Positions 7,896 through 16,111 of a stretch of 30,560 nt of DNA are shown in pieces. Every line of letters starts with the position of its first letter. Positions within the stretch are counted from its first letter, which is position 1. A program made the translations under genes and the position numbers. Below the pieces are notes generated by a model. That model had not been told where the DNA came from and ran no database searches. It worked only from the letters and a program-made list of their open reading frames with translations. Source of the DNA: CAYRGG01 sp964423745 (GTDB taxonomy: Bacteria > Pseudomonadota > Gammaproteobacteria > Competibacterales > Competibacteraceae); NCBI GenBank assembly GCA_964423745.1, contig CAYRGG010000052.1, positions 1 through 30,560 of the forward strand, given 5' to 3'.

Positions 7896-8693
7896 ATGAA
7901 GGTCAAGAGTATTTTATGGCTTCTCATCCTATTAACTACAAGCTGCGCCAGTATTCCACCGCCTGTTGCCGAGCCAGATTCTGATTTGACATCGGCAAAT
8001 TCTGTCTTCCCGAAAAGACTGCCTCCAAACAATTCCTCAAACGTCATCGAGAACGATCACCAGGATTCCTTGAGTATTCCTAAAACTATCCGACAAGCGC
8101 CTCGGCGTGATGTGCAGCTCGCCCAAGTTACTAACGGTACTAACCCCCCCATAGGGACACAGATACGCTGGGGTGGTACTATCCATTCACTGCAAAATGA
8201 AAACGGTTCAACTGTCGTTCAAGTGCGTGCTTACCAACTAGATGATAAAGGCCGACCACAAATCAATACACCTCCGTTGGGCTCTTTTTTGGCGCAGGCG
8301 ACCATTCCCTTCGATACGACAACCTATGCCCAGGATCGGAAAATCACGGTGGTCGGAACAGTGAATTCCTTAACCCAACAGGTTGTTGCAGAGAAAACAG
8401 TTACATTACCGGTGGTTGAAGCAGAAAACATTTATATGTGGGGAGAAAGTGCTGAGCAAAATCAAGCTGCTTTTGCTTTACCTCAGTACAGGGGCAAATC
8501 ACGTTGCCATTATGTCTATGAGGGCCATTGCTATAGTTATTCCCAGCGTCATTCTAAACCGTGGTCCTGGTATTCCTCATTAAGCTACGGGTATAGACGA
8601 CATAGACCCTGGCGACACAACAGGCATTGGGATTCGTGGTATGGCTATTGGTGGCCACGTTCCTATATCCACTTTGGGTTTTATAGCGATTAA
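7896..8693 (+). CDS. Slp-family outer-membrane lipoprotein with aromatic/basic tail
   Basis: A 265-residue predicted lipoprotein. The N-terminus has a hydrophobic stretch ending LLTTSC, with the modified cysteine probably Cys17; the lipobox is somewhat degenerate. The middle (about 85-185) resembles Slp, the starvation/stationary-phase outer-membrane lipoprotein: IGTQIRWGGTIHSLQNENGS, VQVRAYQLDDKGRPQ, LGSFLAQA and KITVVGTVNSLTQQVV fit the Slp pattern of a small beta domain. Unlike E. coli Slp, it continues into a tail (about 198-265) crowded with Tyr, Trp, His and Arg and containing two cysteines. The role of the family is poorly defined (envelope stability or acid resistance have been suggested). 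It lies between recR and the GH57 gene on the same strand. Confidence 0.75.
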   Translation: MKVKSILWLLILLTTSCASIPPPVAEPDSDLTSANSVFPKRLPPNNSSNVIENDHQDSLSIPKTIRQAPRRDVQLAQVTNGTNPPIGTQIRWGGTIHSLQNENGSTVVQVRAYQLDDKGRPQINTPPLGSFLAQATIPFDTTTYAQDRKITVVGTVNSLTQQVVAEKTVTLPVVEAENIYMWGESAEQNQAAFALPQYRGKSRCHYVYEGHCYSYSQRHSKPWSWYSSLSYGYRRHRPWRHNRHWDSWYGYWWPRSYIHFGFYSD

Positions 8694-8728
8694 CTTGTCT
8701 ATAATGAAAAATTCAATTTGGGATTGCT

Positions 8729-9922
8729 ATGAGAGAAATTTACCACGCACTGGTGCTGAACATGCACCAACCACCCAGCAACCTGGATCACTTACTCGAA
8801 ACCAACGAGTGGGAATTAAAGGAGATTCTCTTTGCTTATGATCGCATGGTGCGGACTTTATGGTCCTACGAAGATCTAGGCCGAGTGCATGTGTCCTTTT
8901 CAGGCTCTTTACTAGAAACTCTGTCTAATCCAGATTTCCAACGCCGTGTATATGGCATTGTTGATTGTGGCTCATTGCTATGGGCTTTGCAAAACAAAAA
9001 TCTCTTTGAGGTATTAGGTACCGGTTACTACCATCCAGTATTTGCATTAATACCTGAGGCGGATTGGGACGAACATATTGAGCGCTGGTTAGGGATTGGT
9101 CGGCATTTATTCTGGCGGGAAAAATTTGCGGGTTTTTGGCCCCCCGAGATGGGCTTCGATATGAAGCTCATTCCTCATCTTAAGAAGGCAGGCTATCGTT
9201 ATGTTTTAGTGGACAGTGAATATGTAGACCCGGTGGATGAGATGTCCTGGCAGGAACTCCATTACCGCCCTCATGTTGCCGAACACGATGGCCACGAAAT
9301 TGTGGTAATTGTCCGCGATCGGACTCTCTCGGATGCCCAGCTTGCAGGTATGGATTATGGTTGGTTTTATCATGAGCTGCAAGAGCGGACCAAATGGTGT
9401 GATTTTCCACCCCTCGTAACCACTGCCACTGACGGCGACAACGGAGGCTGGTTTCGTAACGTCAATCCAAATGCCAATTTTTGGACCTATTTTTATAGAA
9501 GTATGCTTGATGAAATCCGTGTCGGGCATTCTATGATGCAACCTACTTTTATTGATAGTTATCTCGACCGGTTTGGCGCTAGCGGAAAAGTAACAGTGCG
9601 GCGTGGTGCTTGGAATACAGATGAGCATCACGGCTGGAATTTTCACCAGTGGATGGGTTCCCAAATGCAGCGAGATGCCATGACGCGAGTTCACCAGGTG
9701 AGTCAGTTGTTTCACGCCTTGCAAAAGGATTCAACTAAACAGGCCAATAATGATTGGTTGACGCATCAAATGAACGAAGCCCACTGGCATCTTTTGAGAG
9801 CAGAGACAAGCTGCCATTTTTATTGGGGTGAAGCTTGGGTCTACAAAGCACATCAGGATTTAGATGTTGCTATGTATCATTTGAATCAGGCAAAGACAAC
9901 GCTTGGCGAAGTTTCCGTCTAA
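8729..9922 (+). CDS. Glycoside hydrolase family 57-like protein
   Basis: A 397-residue cytoplasmic protein (no signal peptide) resembling GH57 enzymes, which act on alpha-glucans (amylase, branching or 4-alpha-glucanotransferase activities). N-terminal ALVLNMHQPP carries the family HQP motif at about 13-15. GFWPPEMGFD places a glutamate at 140 where the GH57 nucleophile sits. TTATDGDNGGWF (about 231-242) supplies an aspartate (235 or 237) as candidate acid/base. A late helical region has NEAHWHLLRAETSCHFYWGE. No glycogen genes flank it, so the substrate is open. It is convergent with the citrate synthase gene, only seven bases apart. The start ATG at 8729 gives the motif-bearing N-terminus directly. 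Confidence 0.8.
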   Translation: MREIYHALVLNMHQPPSNLDHLLETNEWELKEILFAYDRMVRTLWSYEDLGRVHVSFSGSLLETLSNPDFQRRVYGIVDCGSLLWALQNKNLFEVLGTGYYHPVFALIPEADWDEHIERWLGIGRHLFWREKFAGFWPPEMGFDMKLIPHLKKAGYRYVLVDSEYVDPVDEMSWQELHYRPHVAEHDGHEIVVIVRDRTLSDAQLAGMDYGWFYHELQERTKWCDFPPLVTTATDGDNGGWFRNVNPNANFWTYFYRSMLDEIRVGHSMMQPTFIDSYLDRFGASGKVTVRRGAWNTDEHHGWNFHQWMGSQMQRDAMTRVHQVSQLFHALQKDSTKQANNDWLTHQMNEAHWHLLRAETSCHFYWGEAWVYKAHQDLDVAMYHLNQAKTTLGEVSV

Positions 9923-9927
9923 AGCAT

Positions 9928-9944
9928 GTTCAACGTGTCGTTGA
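9928..9944. terminator. Hairpin at the convergent GH57/citrate synthase ends
   Basis: TTCAACG (9928-9934) and CGTTGAA (9938-9944) pair perfectly around TGT, exactly where the two convergent genes meet and overlapping the last codons of the minus-strand gene. A two-way terminator is likely from position, but no T-run follows on either strand. Confidence 0.35.
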
Positions 9945-11072
9945 AAGGTGAGATTTACTCGAGATAGACCGGTGTGCAGGTCCTACATAGGCACTCATAG
10001 GTCGAATGAGTTTATTAGAGGCAAGTTGTTCCATGATATGAGCTGACCAGCCTGTGATACGGCTCATAGCAAAGATAGGTGTAAACAGATCAATATCAAA
10101 CCCCATCAAGTAATAGGCTAACCCCGTCAAAAAATCGATATTAGGGCGTAGATTTCGTTGTGTTTGCATGATTTCGGCAAGGATCTCTTGAATGTCTATC
10201 CATTTCTGTCCATTTCTAAGACGGGCCAATTCAAGTAGGGCTGGATACAAGGTGGGTACCCGAGGATCACCTCGTTTATAGACTCGGTGACCAAAACCAA
10301 AAATGGTCTGCTTATTAGCAAGCGCATTGTCGATCCAACCCCGAGCCCTTTCTGGTTCACCGATTTCCAAGAGCATACGCATAACTGCAGCATTTGCTCC
10401 GCCATGTAGGGTGCCTTTCAATGAACCCATAGCCGCTGTGACAGCACTGTAAATATCTGACAAACTAGAAGCGACTGCTCGACTGGTAAAAGTCGACGGA
10501 GTAACCCCAAGCTCCGCATACAAAATTAAGGAAACATCAAAACAGCGTAATAAAGCCTGCTCTGGAATTTGACCAAAACACATATTGAAAAAATTTTCTA
10601 CAAACCCTAATTCTTGATTGGGAGGGATTCGTTCCAGTCCATGACGATAGCGGTAATCGGTTGCAACGATGGTTGGAATACGAGCAAGCAACTTAAGCGT
10701 TTTTTCCAAATTAGCAGATGGATCATTGTTTTCTGCGTAAGGGTCTTCCATGCCTAAATAGCTCACTGCTGTGCGCAGCCGAGCCATTGGATTGGTGGTA
10801 TCAGGGAAGTCGCGCAAAACCGCGATCAAATGATCGCTAATCTCTCTGTATTGGCGTTTATGTCTCTGAAAATCAGTAAACTCATTTGAACTAGGCAGGT
10901 CGCTATGTAGAATAAGGTAAGCTACTTCTTCAAAGCTACAATGTGCGACTAGGTCCTGTATTTCATAACCGCGGTAGCTTAAAGACGTATGTTCCCCCAC
11001 ACGCGAAATAGCGGTTTCGTCAACAAGGACTCCAACTAAGCCTTTACGTGTGTCGCTGCTCATGATTAACAT
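9930..11072 (-). CDS. Citrate synthase / 2-methylcitrate synthase family protein
   Basis: A 380-residue member of the short-type citrate synthase family, which condenses acetyl-CoA or propionyl-CoA with oxaloacetate. The start at 11072 has AAAGGAG eight bases upstream. Two of the three classical catalytic residues sit in strong motifs, His223 (KGTLHGGANAA) and His262 (FGFGHRVYK), and Asp313 lies in RPNIDFLTGLAYY. The C-terminus has the substrate-binding MSRITGWSAHIMEQ and IRPMSAYVGP. Odd point: the family signature LILHADHExNAS, whose second His binds oxaloacetate, reads LILYAELGVTPS here (182-193). The reading frame is otherwise sound, so this is a substitution rather than a frameshift. Activity or substrate may differ; which of gltA or prpC it is closest to cannot be decided by eye. 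Confidence 0.85.
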   Translation of the reverse strand: MLIMSSDTRKGLVGVLVDETAISRVGEHTSLSYRGYEIQDLVAHCSFEEVAYLILHSDLPSSNEFTDFQRHKRQYREISDHLIAVLRDFPDTTNPMARLRTAVSYLGMEDPYAENNDPSANLEKTLKLLARIPTIVATDYRYRHGLERIPPNQELGFVENFFNMCFGQIPEQALLRCFDVSLILYAELGVTPSTFTSRAVASSLSDIYSAVTAAMGSLKGTLHGGANAAVMRMLLEIGEPERARGWIDNALANKQTIFGFGHRVYKRGDPRVPTLYPALLELARLRNGQKWIDIQEILAEIMQTQRNLRPNIDFLTGLAYYLMGFDIDLFTPIFAMSRITGWSAHIMEQLASNKLIRPMSAYVGPAHRSISSKSHLSTTR

Positions 11073-11138
11073 ATTAAAAGCTCCTTTAACGGCTCATACC
11101 CTCAGCTGTTCAAAATAGGTAGGACCAAGCTCATGTAA

Positions 11139-11158
11139 GTATAGTGTAACATCTATAC
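11139..11158. promoter_or_regulatory. Operator-like inverted repeat upstream of citrate synthase gene
   Basis: GTATAG and CTATAC arms (11139-11144, 11153-11158) flank an 8-bp centre about 70 bases upstream of the minus-strand start. On the minus strand the overlapping TATACT could be a -10 element, but no convincing -35 is seen. A regulator site is only an inference. Confidence 0.2.
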
Positions 11159-11458
11159 CTCCATCGGGTTGGTGTAGCCTTAAAAAATGCTAACCTGAAG
11201 TAAAAATTCTTTTGTTCACATAATTTAAACTATTTTGACAACACGAATTTTTCGTCACGCACTATAAGAAATAATTTGTCAAATTTTTAGTATAAACAAA
11301 CAACAAAAACCTAATGAGTAGCTTTAGTGTTGTATTCACAAAGGATGACTGTATGATAGAAAACTCATTTATTAAACGTTAATGATGTAAATGTTATTTT
11401 ATTGATAGTTGTTTTTTAATTTTATTATTATTTTGTTTAATAATACAAATATTTGATT

Positions 11459-11487
11459 TTCAATTAATTAAAATATGTCAGTATAAG
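11459..11487 (+). promoter_or_regulatory. Candidate sigma-70 promoter for the polysaccharide genes
   Basis: TTCAAT (11459-11464) and TATAAG (11482-11487) are 17 bases apart, ending 36 bases before the WcaJ start. The -10 matches 5 of 6 consensus positions; the -35 is weak. In AT-rich DNA such matches arise easily. Confidence 0.3.
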
Positions 11488-11523
11488 CATCGATATTTGA
11501 AAAATGTTCAATAGGAAAAATTC

Positions 11524-12942
11524 ATGATTTTTAGAGAACAAATAGAGCGTGTGATTCAACCAGAAAAATCCAGGCTCAATTTCGCCTATCGACTAGTGGA
11601 TGGTGTTCTCATAATAATGAGCTTGTGGTTAAGTACTTATTTGTATGGTGTCACTTGGAACAGCTTATATTCAGTCGCTGCAGGTTCATCTATAGGTTTG
11701 TATTATTTTTTAGCAGAAGGTTTTCAATTGTATTATTCTTGGCGGGGAGCTCCTCTTAAACAGGTTGCGCAAAGAGTTTGTACCATTTGGATTATTACAG
11801 TATTTTGTCTTTTATCATTAGCCACATGGACTCAGACGACTGACGGATATTCTCGGCTTGTCATGGGAACTTGGTTTGTTATCGTACCACTGGCTGTCGT
11901 CATGTGGCGTGAAATGATACGCGAACTACTAGGACTTTTTCGAGCTCGAGGTTTCAATGTTAAGTCAGTAGCAATTGTAGGAGCAAATGATTATGGCAAT
12001 CAGTTAGCCAAAAAAATCTTAGAAACACCCTCTTTAGGATACAAACTGGTTGGTTTCTTTGATGATCGCAATCCAAAAGGAGACCGTATTTTTTCCAATG
12101 GTCAAGTCCCTATACAAGGTCATCTAGATGAGCTTGTAAAATTAGCCCGTCAAGGTAATATTAACGTTGTTTATATAACGTTTTCTCTGCGTGCAGAAAA
12201 AAGGATTGCCGATCTCCTAAATGCGCTAGCTGATACTACTGTATCAGCTTATATAGTGCCGGACTTTTTTATATTTAATCTATTGCATGCTCGATGGGTA
12301 AACCTAGATGATATCCCAACCGTTAGCGTATTTGAAACTCCCTTTTTAGGCATTGATGGTTGGTTAAAGCGGATAGAAGATATTATATTAAGCGCTATTA
12401 TTCTAATAGTTATCGCTATACCTGTGGCGCTTATTTCGGTTGGGATTAAGTTTTCTTCACCAGGTCCAGTGTTTTTTAAGCAACGACGATATGGATTGGG
12501 TGGACAAGAAATAAAAATGTGGAAGTTTCGAACGATGACCGTATGTGAGGATGACGATAGTGTTGTTCAAGCAAAAAAACAAGACCCTCGGATTACTTTT
12601 TTTGGGGCTTTTCTAAGAAAAACATCTTTAGATGAACTGCCACAATTTTTCAATGTTTTACAAGGCCGTATGTCTATTGTTGGACCACGACCTCATGCAA
12701 TAGCACATAATGAAGAATATCGACGACTTATCCATGGTTATATGCTTCGTCATAAAGTAAAACCTGGTATTACTGGATGGGCACAGGTAAATGGTTGGCG
12801 AGGTGAGACTGAAAATCTAGAAAAAATGCAAAAAAGAATTGAATTTGATCTTTGGTATATCCGAAACTGGTCTTTATGGCTAGATCTAAAAATTATTTTT
12901 ATTACTCTCTTTAAAGGTTTTATGGGAAAACATGCTTATTAG
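11524..12942 (+). CDS. Undecaprenyl-phosphate sugar-1-phosphate transferase (WcaJ-like)
   Basis: A polyisoprenyl-phosphate hexose-1-phosphate transferase that starts a repeat unit by moving a sugar phosphate from UDP-sugar to undecaprenyl phosphate at the inner membrane. At 472 residues it has the full WcaJ layout: several hydrophobic segments in 20-135, a Rossmann-like middle domain starting VAIVGANDYGNQLAKK (149-164), one membrane helix at about 287-308, then the catalytic domain. Hallmarks are SSPGPVFFKQRRYGLGG, MWKFRTM (332-338), LRKTSLDELPQFFNVLQG with the Asp-Glu pair at 370-371, MSIVGPRP (383-390) and KPGITGWAQVNGWRG. Glucose phosphate is the commonest substrate for this subgroup, but the sugar cannot be read from sequence. 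AGGA at 11513 supports the start. Confidence 0.93.
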   Translation: MIFREQIERVIQPEKSRLNFAYRLVDGVLIIMSLWLSTYLYGVTWNSLYSVAAGSSIGLYYFLAEGFQLYYSWRGAPLKQVAQRVCTIWIITVFCLLSLATWTQTTDGYSRLVMGTWFVIVPLAVVMWREMIRELLGLFRARGFNVKSVAIVGANDYGNQLAKKILETPSLGYKLVGFFDDRNPKGDRIFSNGQVPIQGHLDELVKLARQGNINVVYITFSLRAEKRIADLLNALADTTVSAYIVPDFFIFNLLHARWVNLDDIPTVSVFETPFLGIDGWLKRIEDIILSAIILIVIAIPVALISVGIKFSSPGPVFFKQRRYGLGGQEIKMWKFRTMTVCEDDDSVVQAKKQDPRITFFGAFLRKTSLDELPQFFNVLQGRMSIVGPRPHAIAHNEEYRRLIHGYMLRHKVKPGITGWAQVNGWRGETENLEKMQKRIEFDLWYIRNWSLWLDLKIIFITLFKGFMGKHAY

Positions 12943-13164
12943 TTTAGTTAACTTTAATGCTTTATCTTTTTTTTGACTTAATAATTTTAGATCTTTGTAA
13001 ACACTTTCACTCTATAATTTATAAAAAAGTGTTTCTAGGATGTTCTTTTTACTACATAATTTTCAAATGAGAGATGTAAATAAATCAAAATTTGATGTAA
13101 AATCAAAGCTACGCTGTTCGTTGAAACTTATCTATATTGATGCGTTTAATAGGATAAAAGCAAT

Positions 13165-13839
13165 ATGTTTAAAAAAAATCGATATTTACTATCTACTGTT
13201 TTTTGTTCAAAATTTAGCATATTAGGAAGTATTTTATTATATATATTATTTTTGTCTGCCTGCGCTATGCCATCCATGAGTAATACGGATTCGAATGAAT
13301 CGGGCGTTGTTGAAACAAATGGGGATACCCAGCAAAGTGGTAATGTAGCAGCCGAAGCTGACTATCAAATTGGTCCTGAAGATGTACTGGAAATTTCGGT
13401 ATGGGGAGAAGAAACACTACAACGTACCGTCTTGGTAAGACCTGATGGCGGTATTTCTTTTCCTTTAGCAGGAGATTTGCGCGCAGCTGGTAAAACACCT
13501 GAAGAGCTTCGCCAGGAACTTACCAATCGGATTAAAAAATATATACCTGAACCATTTGTAACCGTGTCTGTTTCTGAAGTGGCTGGATATCAAATCTACG
13601 TATTAGGTCAAGTCAATAATCCAGGGCAATATTTAGTGGGCCGTTACGTAGATGTTTTACAAGCCTTGACACTTGCAGGGGGACTTACACCTTTTGCTTC
13701 TGAAAACAATATCACAATTCGACGTCGGCAAAATGGAAAAGAAGTTGTTCTTCCGTTCTCCTATTCGGCAGCAAAGCAAGGGCAAGATAGCCCACAAAAC
13801 GTTATTTTGCAAAGTGGCGATACGGTTGTCGTACCATAG
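13165..13839 (+). CDS. Polysaccharide export lipoprotein (OPX/Wza family), short type
   Basis: An outer-membrane polysaccharide export protein of 224 residues. The N-terminus has a hydrophobic run ending LYILFLSAC, giving a lipobox cysteine at 33. The Poly_export domain follows (DYQIGPEDVLEISVWGEETLQRTVLVRPDG, about 66-95, to PFVTVSVSEV), then an SLBB-like domain (YQIYVLGQVNNPGQYLV to the end). It is far shorter than Wza (379 residues), lacking the second SLBB domain and the C-terminal helix that forms the outer-membrane pore, so it resembles the short periplasmic or lipid-anchored OPX forms. AGGA at 13151 supports ATG 13165. The 222 bases upstream hold no convincing gene. Confidence 0.9.
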   Translation: MFKKNRYLLSTVFCSKFSILGSILLYILFLSACAMPSMSNTDSNESGVVETNGDTQQSGNVAAEADYQIGPEDVLEISVWGEETLQRTVLVRPDGGISFPLAGDLRAAGKTPEELRQELTNRIKKYIPEPFVTVSVSEVAGYQIYVLGQVNNPGQYLVGRYVDVLQALTLAGGLTPFASENNITIRRRQNGKEVVLPFSYSAAKQGQDSPQNVILQSGDTVVVP

Positions 13840-13908
13840 ATTACTAACTTGAAGTCTAAGTCTCAAACCACTTGATAGACGCTGTTTGTTTAAACACTAA
13901 CATATAAA

Positions 13909-13968
13909 GTGGACTCAGTTATTGAGTCCACGCTTACTTAGAAGCTGGTTTTGAAACAGTTTCTAAGT
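13909..13968. repeat. Two consecutive hairpins between export gene and GT2
   Basis: GTGGACTCA/TGAGTCCAC (13909-13917 and 13923-13931) form a perfect 9-bp stem with a 5-nt loop. A second stem, ACTTAGAA/TTCTAAGT, spans about 13936-13968. Neither is followed by a T-run. They may stabilise or terminate the upstream transcript. Confidence 0.4.
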
Positions 13969-14011
13969 GTAGATTTATTCAATTAATATTGCCTGTAGTC
14001 TAGGAAACCTA

Positions 14012-14968
14012 ATGGACTTGTCGATAATTGTACCTTTATATAATGAATATCAGAATGTGCGGCCTTTATATGAAGCCATTGTAGAAGGATTAAGTTCACT
14101 TGAATTGACGTATGAAATAATTTTTGTTGATGATGGTAGCAAAGATTCAACTTTTGCTGAAGCAAGCAAACTAGCTTCAAAGCATAACCATTTAAAAATC
14201 ATCAAGTTTCGTAAAAATTATGGACAAACACCTGCTATGGCTGCGGGCATAGAATATGCCATAGGAAAAATTTTGATAACTATGGACGGCGACCTTCAAA
14301 ACGATCCTCAAGACATAAATAATTTTATTAATAAAATGAACGAGGGATATGATGTTGTAGTTGGTTGGCGGTATAAACGACAAGACAAGCTTATCTCCCG
14401 AAAAATTCCTTCAAAAATTGCTAATTGGTTGATTGGGAAAGTGACTGGAGTTCCAATTCGAGATAATGGATGTTCTCTAAAAGCTTATCGTGCCTCTGTT
14501 ATCAAGGAAATACCCCTTTATTCAGAGATGCATCGTTTCATACCTGCTATGTCTTCTTTGGCAGGCTCCAAAATAGCTGAAATAAAAGTACGACATCATC
14601 CTCGAAAGTTTGGAGTATCCAAGTATGGTTTATCTAGAACTTTCAAAGTTCTTTTAGATCTTCTTGCCATTAAAACCATTGTGTCTTTTTCCTCGCGGCC
14701 CCTGCTTTGGTTCGTGATTTTGGCAACACCGCCTCTAGTAGTATCAACTGTCTTGATATTTGCTAGCCTATATAAGCTGATCTTCTACGCATTACCTGTT
14801 TCTGTGCCTATTGCAGGTACTGGAATTTTACTGGGGGCAGTAGGATTGTTTTTGATATTGATTGGTGTTGTTGGTGAATTAGTATATAGAACTGGGGACT
14901 TAAAGATAACTAAATTTTCTGCACTTACCTCTCAATCTTTTGCGCAAAGTTTTATAAGCCATAAATAA
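14012..14968 (+). CDS. Glycosyltransferase family 2, polyprenyl-phosphate type, membrane-anchored
   Basis: A GT-A fold glycosyltransferase of 318 residues resembling dolichol/undecaprenyl-phosphate sugar synthases (GtrB, ArnC and DPM1 relatives), which move a sugar from a nucleotide donor to a polyprenyl phosphate on the cytoplasmic face. The N-terminus is SIIVPLYNEYQNV, then FVDDGSKDST with the donor-binding Asp40-Asp41. The metal-binding DxD is intact as MDGDLQNDPQ (Asp92, Asp94). RDNGCSLKAYR (150-160) is typical of the acceptor region. Two C-terminal membrane helices lie at about 229-255 and 266-290. It is followed 20 bases later by a paralogue that has lost the DxD. The product is probably a lipid-linked sugar for the glycan made here. 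Confidence 0.9.
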   Translation: MDLSIIVPLYNEYQNVRPLYEAIVEGLSSLELTYEIIFVDDGSKDSTFAEASKLASKHNHLKIIKFRKNYGQTPAMAAGIEYAIGKILITMDGDLQNDPQDINNFINKMNEGYDVVVGWRYKRQDKLISRKIPSKIANWLIGKVTGVPIRDNGCSLKAYRASVIKEIPLYSEMHRFIPAMSSLAGSKIAEIKVRHHPRKFGVSKYGLSRTFKVLLDLLAIKTIVSFSSRPLLWFVILATPPLVVSTVLIFASLYKLIFYALPVSVPIAGTGILLGAVGLFLILIGVVGELVYRTGDLKITKFSALTSQSFAQSFISHK

Positions 14969-14988
14969 AATTTAAAGAGTTAAACTTA

Positions 14989-15927
14989 ATGATCAGTCAA
15001 ATTGAGCTTTCTATTGTAATTGCGGTTACAGGGAATGTTGAAAATATAATCGAGCTTTATAATGCTTACAAATCTGAAATTATTTCCTCTGGAAAAACAT
15101 ATGAATTTGTATTTGTGCTTGACGGTGATTTCCCAGATATTCAAGAAGATTTAAGAAAGATAGGAACTACTGATGACAAGATAAAAATTATAAGGTTGGC
15201 TAAACATTTTGGAATAGCTACCGCATTGACAGCCGGATTTGAAAAGTCCTCTGGTAAAACAATTCTGACTCTACCAGCTTATTATCAAGTAAAACCCACA
15301 AGCATACTATCAATACTCGAAAAAACTAAAGATGCTGATATGGTTATCGGTAAAAGGTGGCCAAGGGTAGATTCTCGTTTTAACCAACTTCAATCTCGAG
15401 TGATGAACTTCTTTCTGAACTTTTTTGCAGGAAGCTCATTTCAAGATCTTGGTTGTGACGTAAGAGCATTCGATCGGCGAGTTATTGATGAGGTTCCAAT
15501 ATATGGTGGACAAGATCGTTTTTTTCCGGTGCTTGCGAGCTACAAGGGTTTTCGAGTCGAAGAGGTTGATGTTGAGCAATCTGATAAAGATAAGTTTTGG
15601 CGCGTACAGAGATTAACTGTTTATCCTATCTTAATGATTGATATGATGGCAGTATTTTTTTTAGTAAAGTTTACTAAAAAACCACTACGTTTTTTTGGTG
15701 GGATAGGCATGATTTTGTTTGGTATTGGATGCCTATTTATGACTTATATTATTTTTGAGAGACTCTTTATGGGAATAGGCTTGGCAGATAGGCCAGCATT
15801 ACTGCTTAGCTCGCTGTTAGTGGTATTAGGAGTTCAAATATTTGCCCTAGGACTTATTGGCGAACTTATTATTTTTACACATGCGAAAGAAATGAAAGAA
15901 TACGCAATTGCGGAAGTTATAAACTAA
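14989..15927 (+). CDS. Degenerate GT2-like membrane protein (DxD lost)
   Basis: A 312-residue paralogue of the gene before it, with the same order of elements: LSIVIAVTGNVENI, a donor-site strand FVFVLDGDF, RLAKHFGIATALTAGF, an acceptor-region GCDVRAFDRRV, and C-terminal membrane helices (about 234-255, 270-295). Where the active relative has MDGDLQ, this protein reads LPAYYQ (95-100), so both metal-binding aspartates are gone, and the VDDG motif keeps only one aspartate. The frame is open and full length, so it is not a pseudogene by structure. It may be a non-catalytic partner of the upstream GT2 or act on a different substrate without metal. Function is inferred only. Confidence 0.8.
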   Translation: MISQIELSIVIAVTGNVENIIELYNAYKSEIISSGKTYEFVFVLDGDFPDIQEDLRKIGTTDDKIKIIRLAKHFGIATALTAGFEKSSGKTILTLPAYYQVKPTSILSILEKTKDADMVIGKRWPRVDSRFNQLQSRVMNFFLNFFAGSSFQDLGCDVRAFDRRVIDEVPIYGGQDRFFPVLASYKGFRVEEVDVEQSDKDKFWRVQRLTVYPILMIDMMAVFFLVKFTKKPLRFFGGIGMILFGIGCLFMTYIIFERLFMGIGLADRPALLLSSLLVVLGVQIFALGLIGELIIFTHAKEMKEYAIAEVIN

Positions 15928-16111
15928 CTTCTCATTAAGATATCTTGGTTTTTATCTCTTTTATGATGAATGGTTTACGTTTTTTTAAATTTCATAAACG
16001 TTAAACGCGTATCCGATATTTGTTGTTTTCCGTAGTTTACTAAAAAGCACGATAATCATGTAGATTAAGGAATCTAAATTCTTTTTTAAACGGAATTGGT
16101 TATAAATTATT

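Larger units (their letters stand above)
11073..11523. other. AT-rich divergent intergenic region
   Basis: 451 bases separate the divergent citrate synthase and WcaJ-like genes. No credible reading frame is present. The right half is strongly AT-rich with runs of T and A and marks the left edge of the AT-rich polysaccharide island. It holds the promoter candidate at 11459-11487 and the inverted repeat at 11139-11158. TTGAA/TTCAA (11497-11511) is a small palindrome just before the WcaJ ribosome site. Confidence 0.6.

Noticed and set aside
11235..11268. TTGACA and TATAAG as a promoter
   Set aside because: The two boxes are 22 bases apart, too far for a normal sigma-70 promoter.
13040..13225. 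61-codon plus-strand frame before the export lipoprotein
   Set aside because: It overlaps the start of the export gene in another frame, lies in AT-rich DNA, lacks a ribosome site and resembles nothing known.
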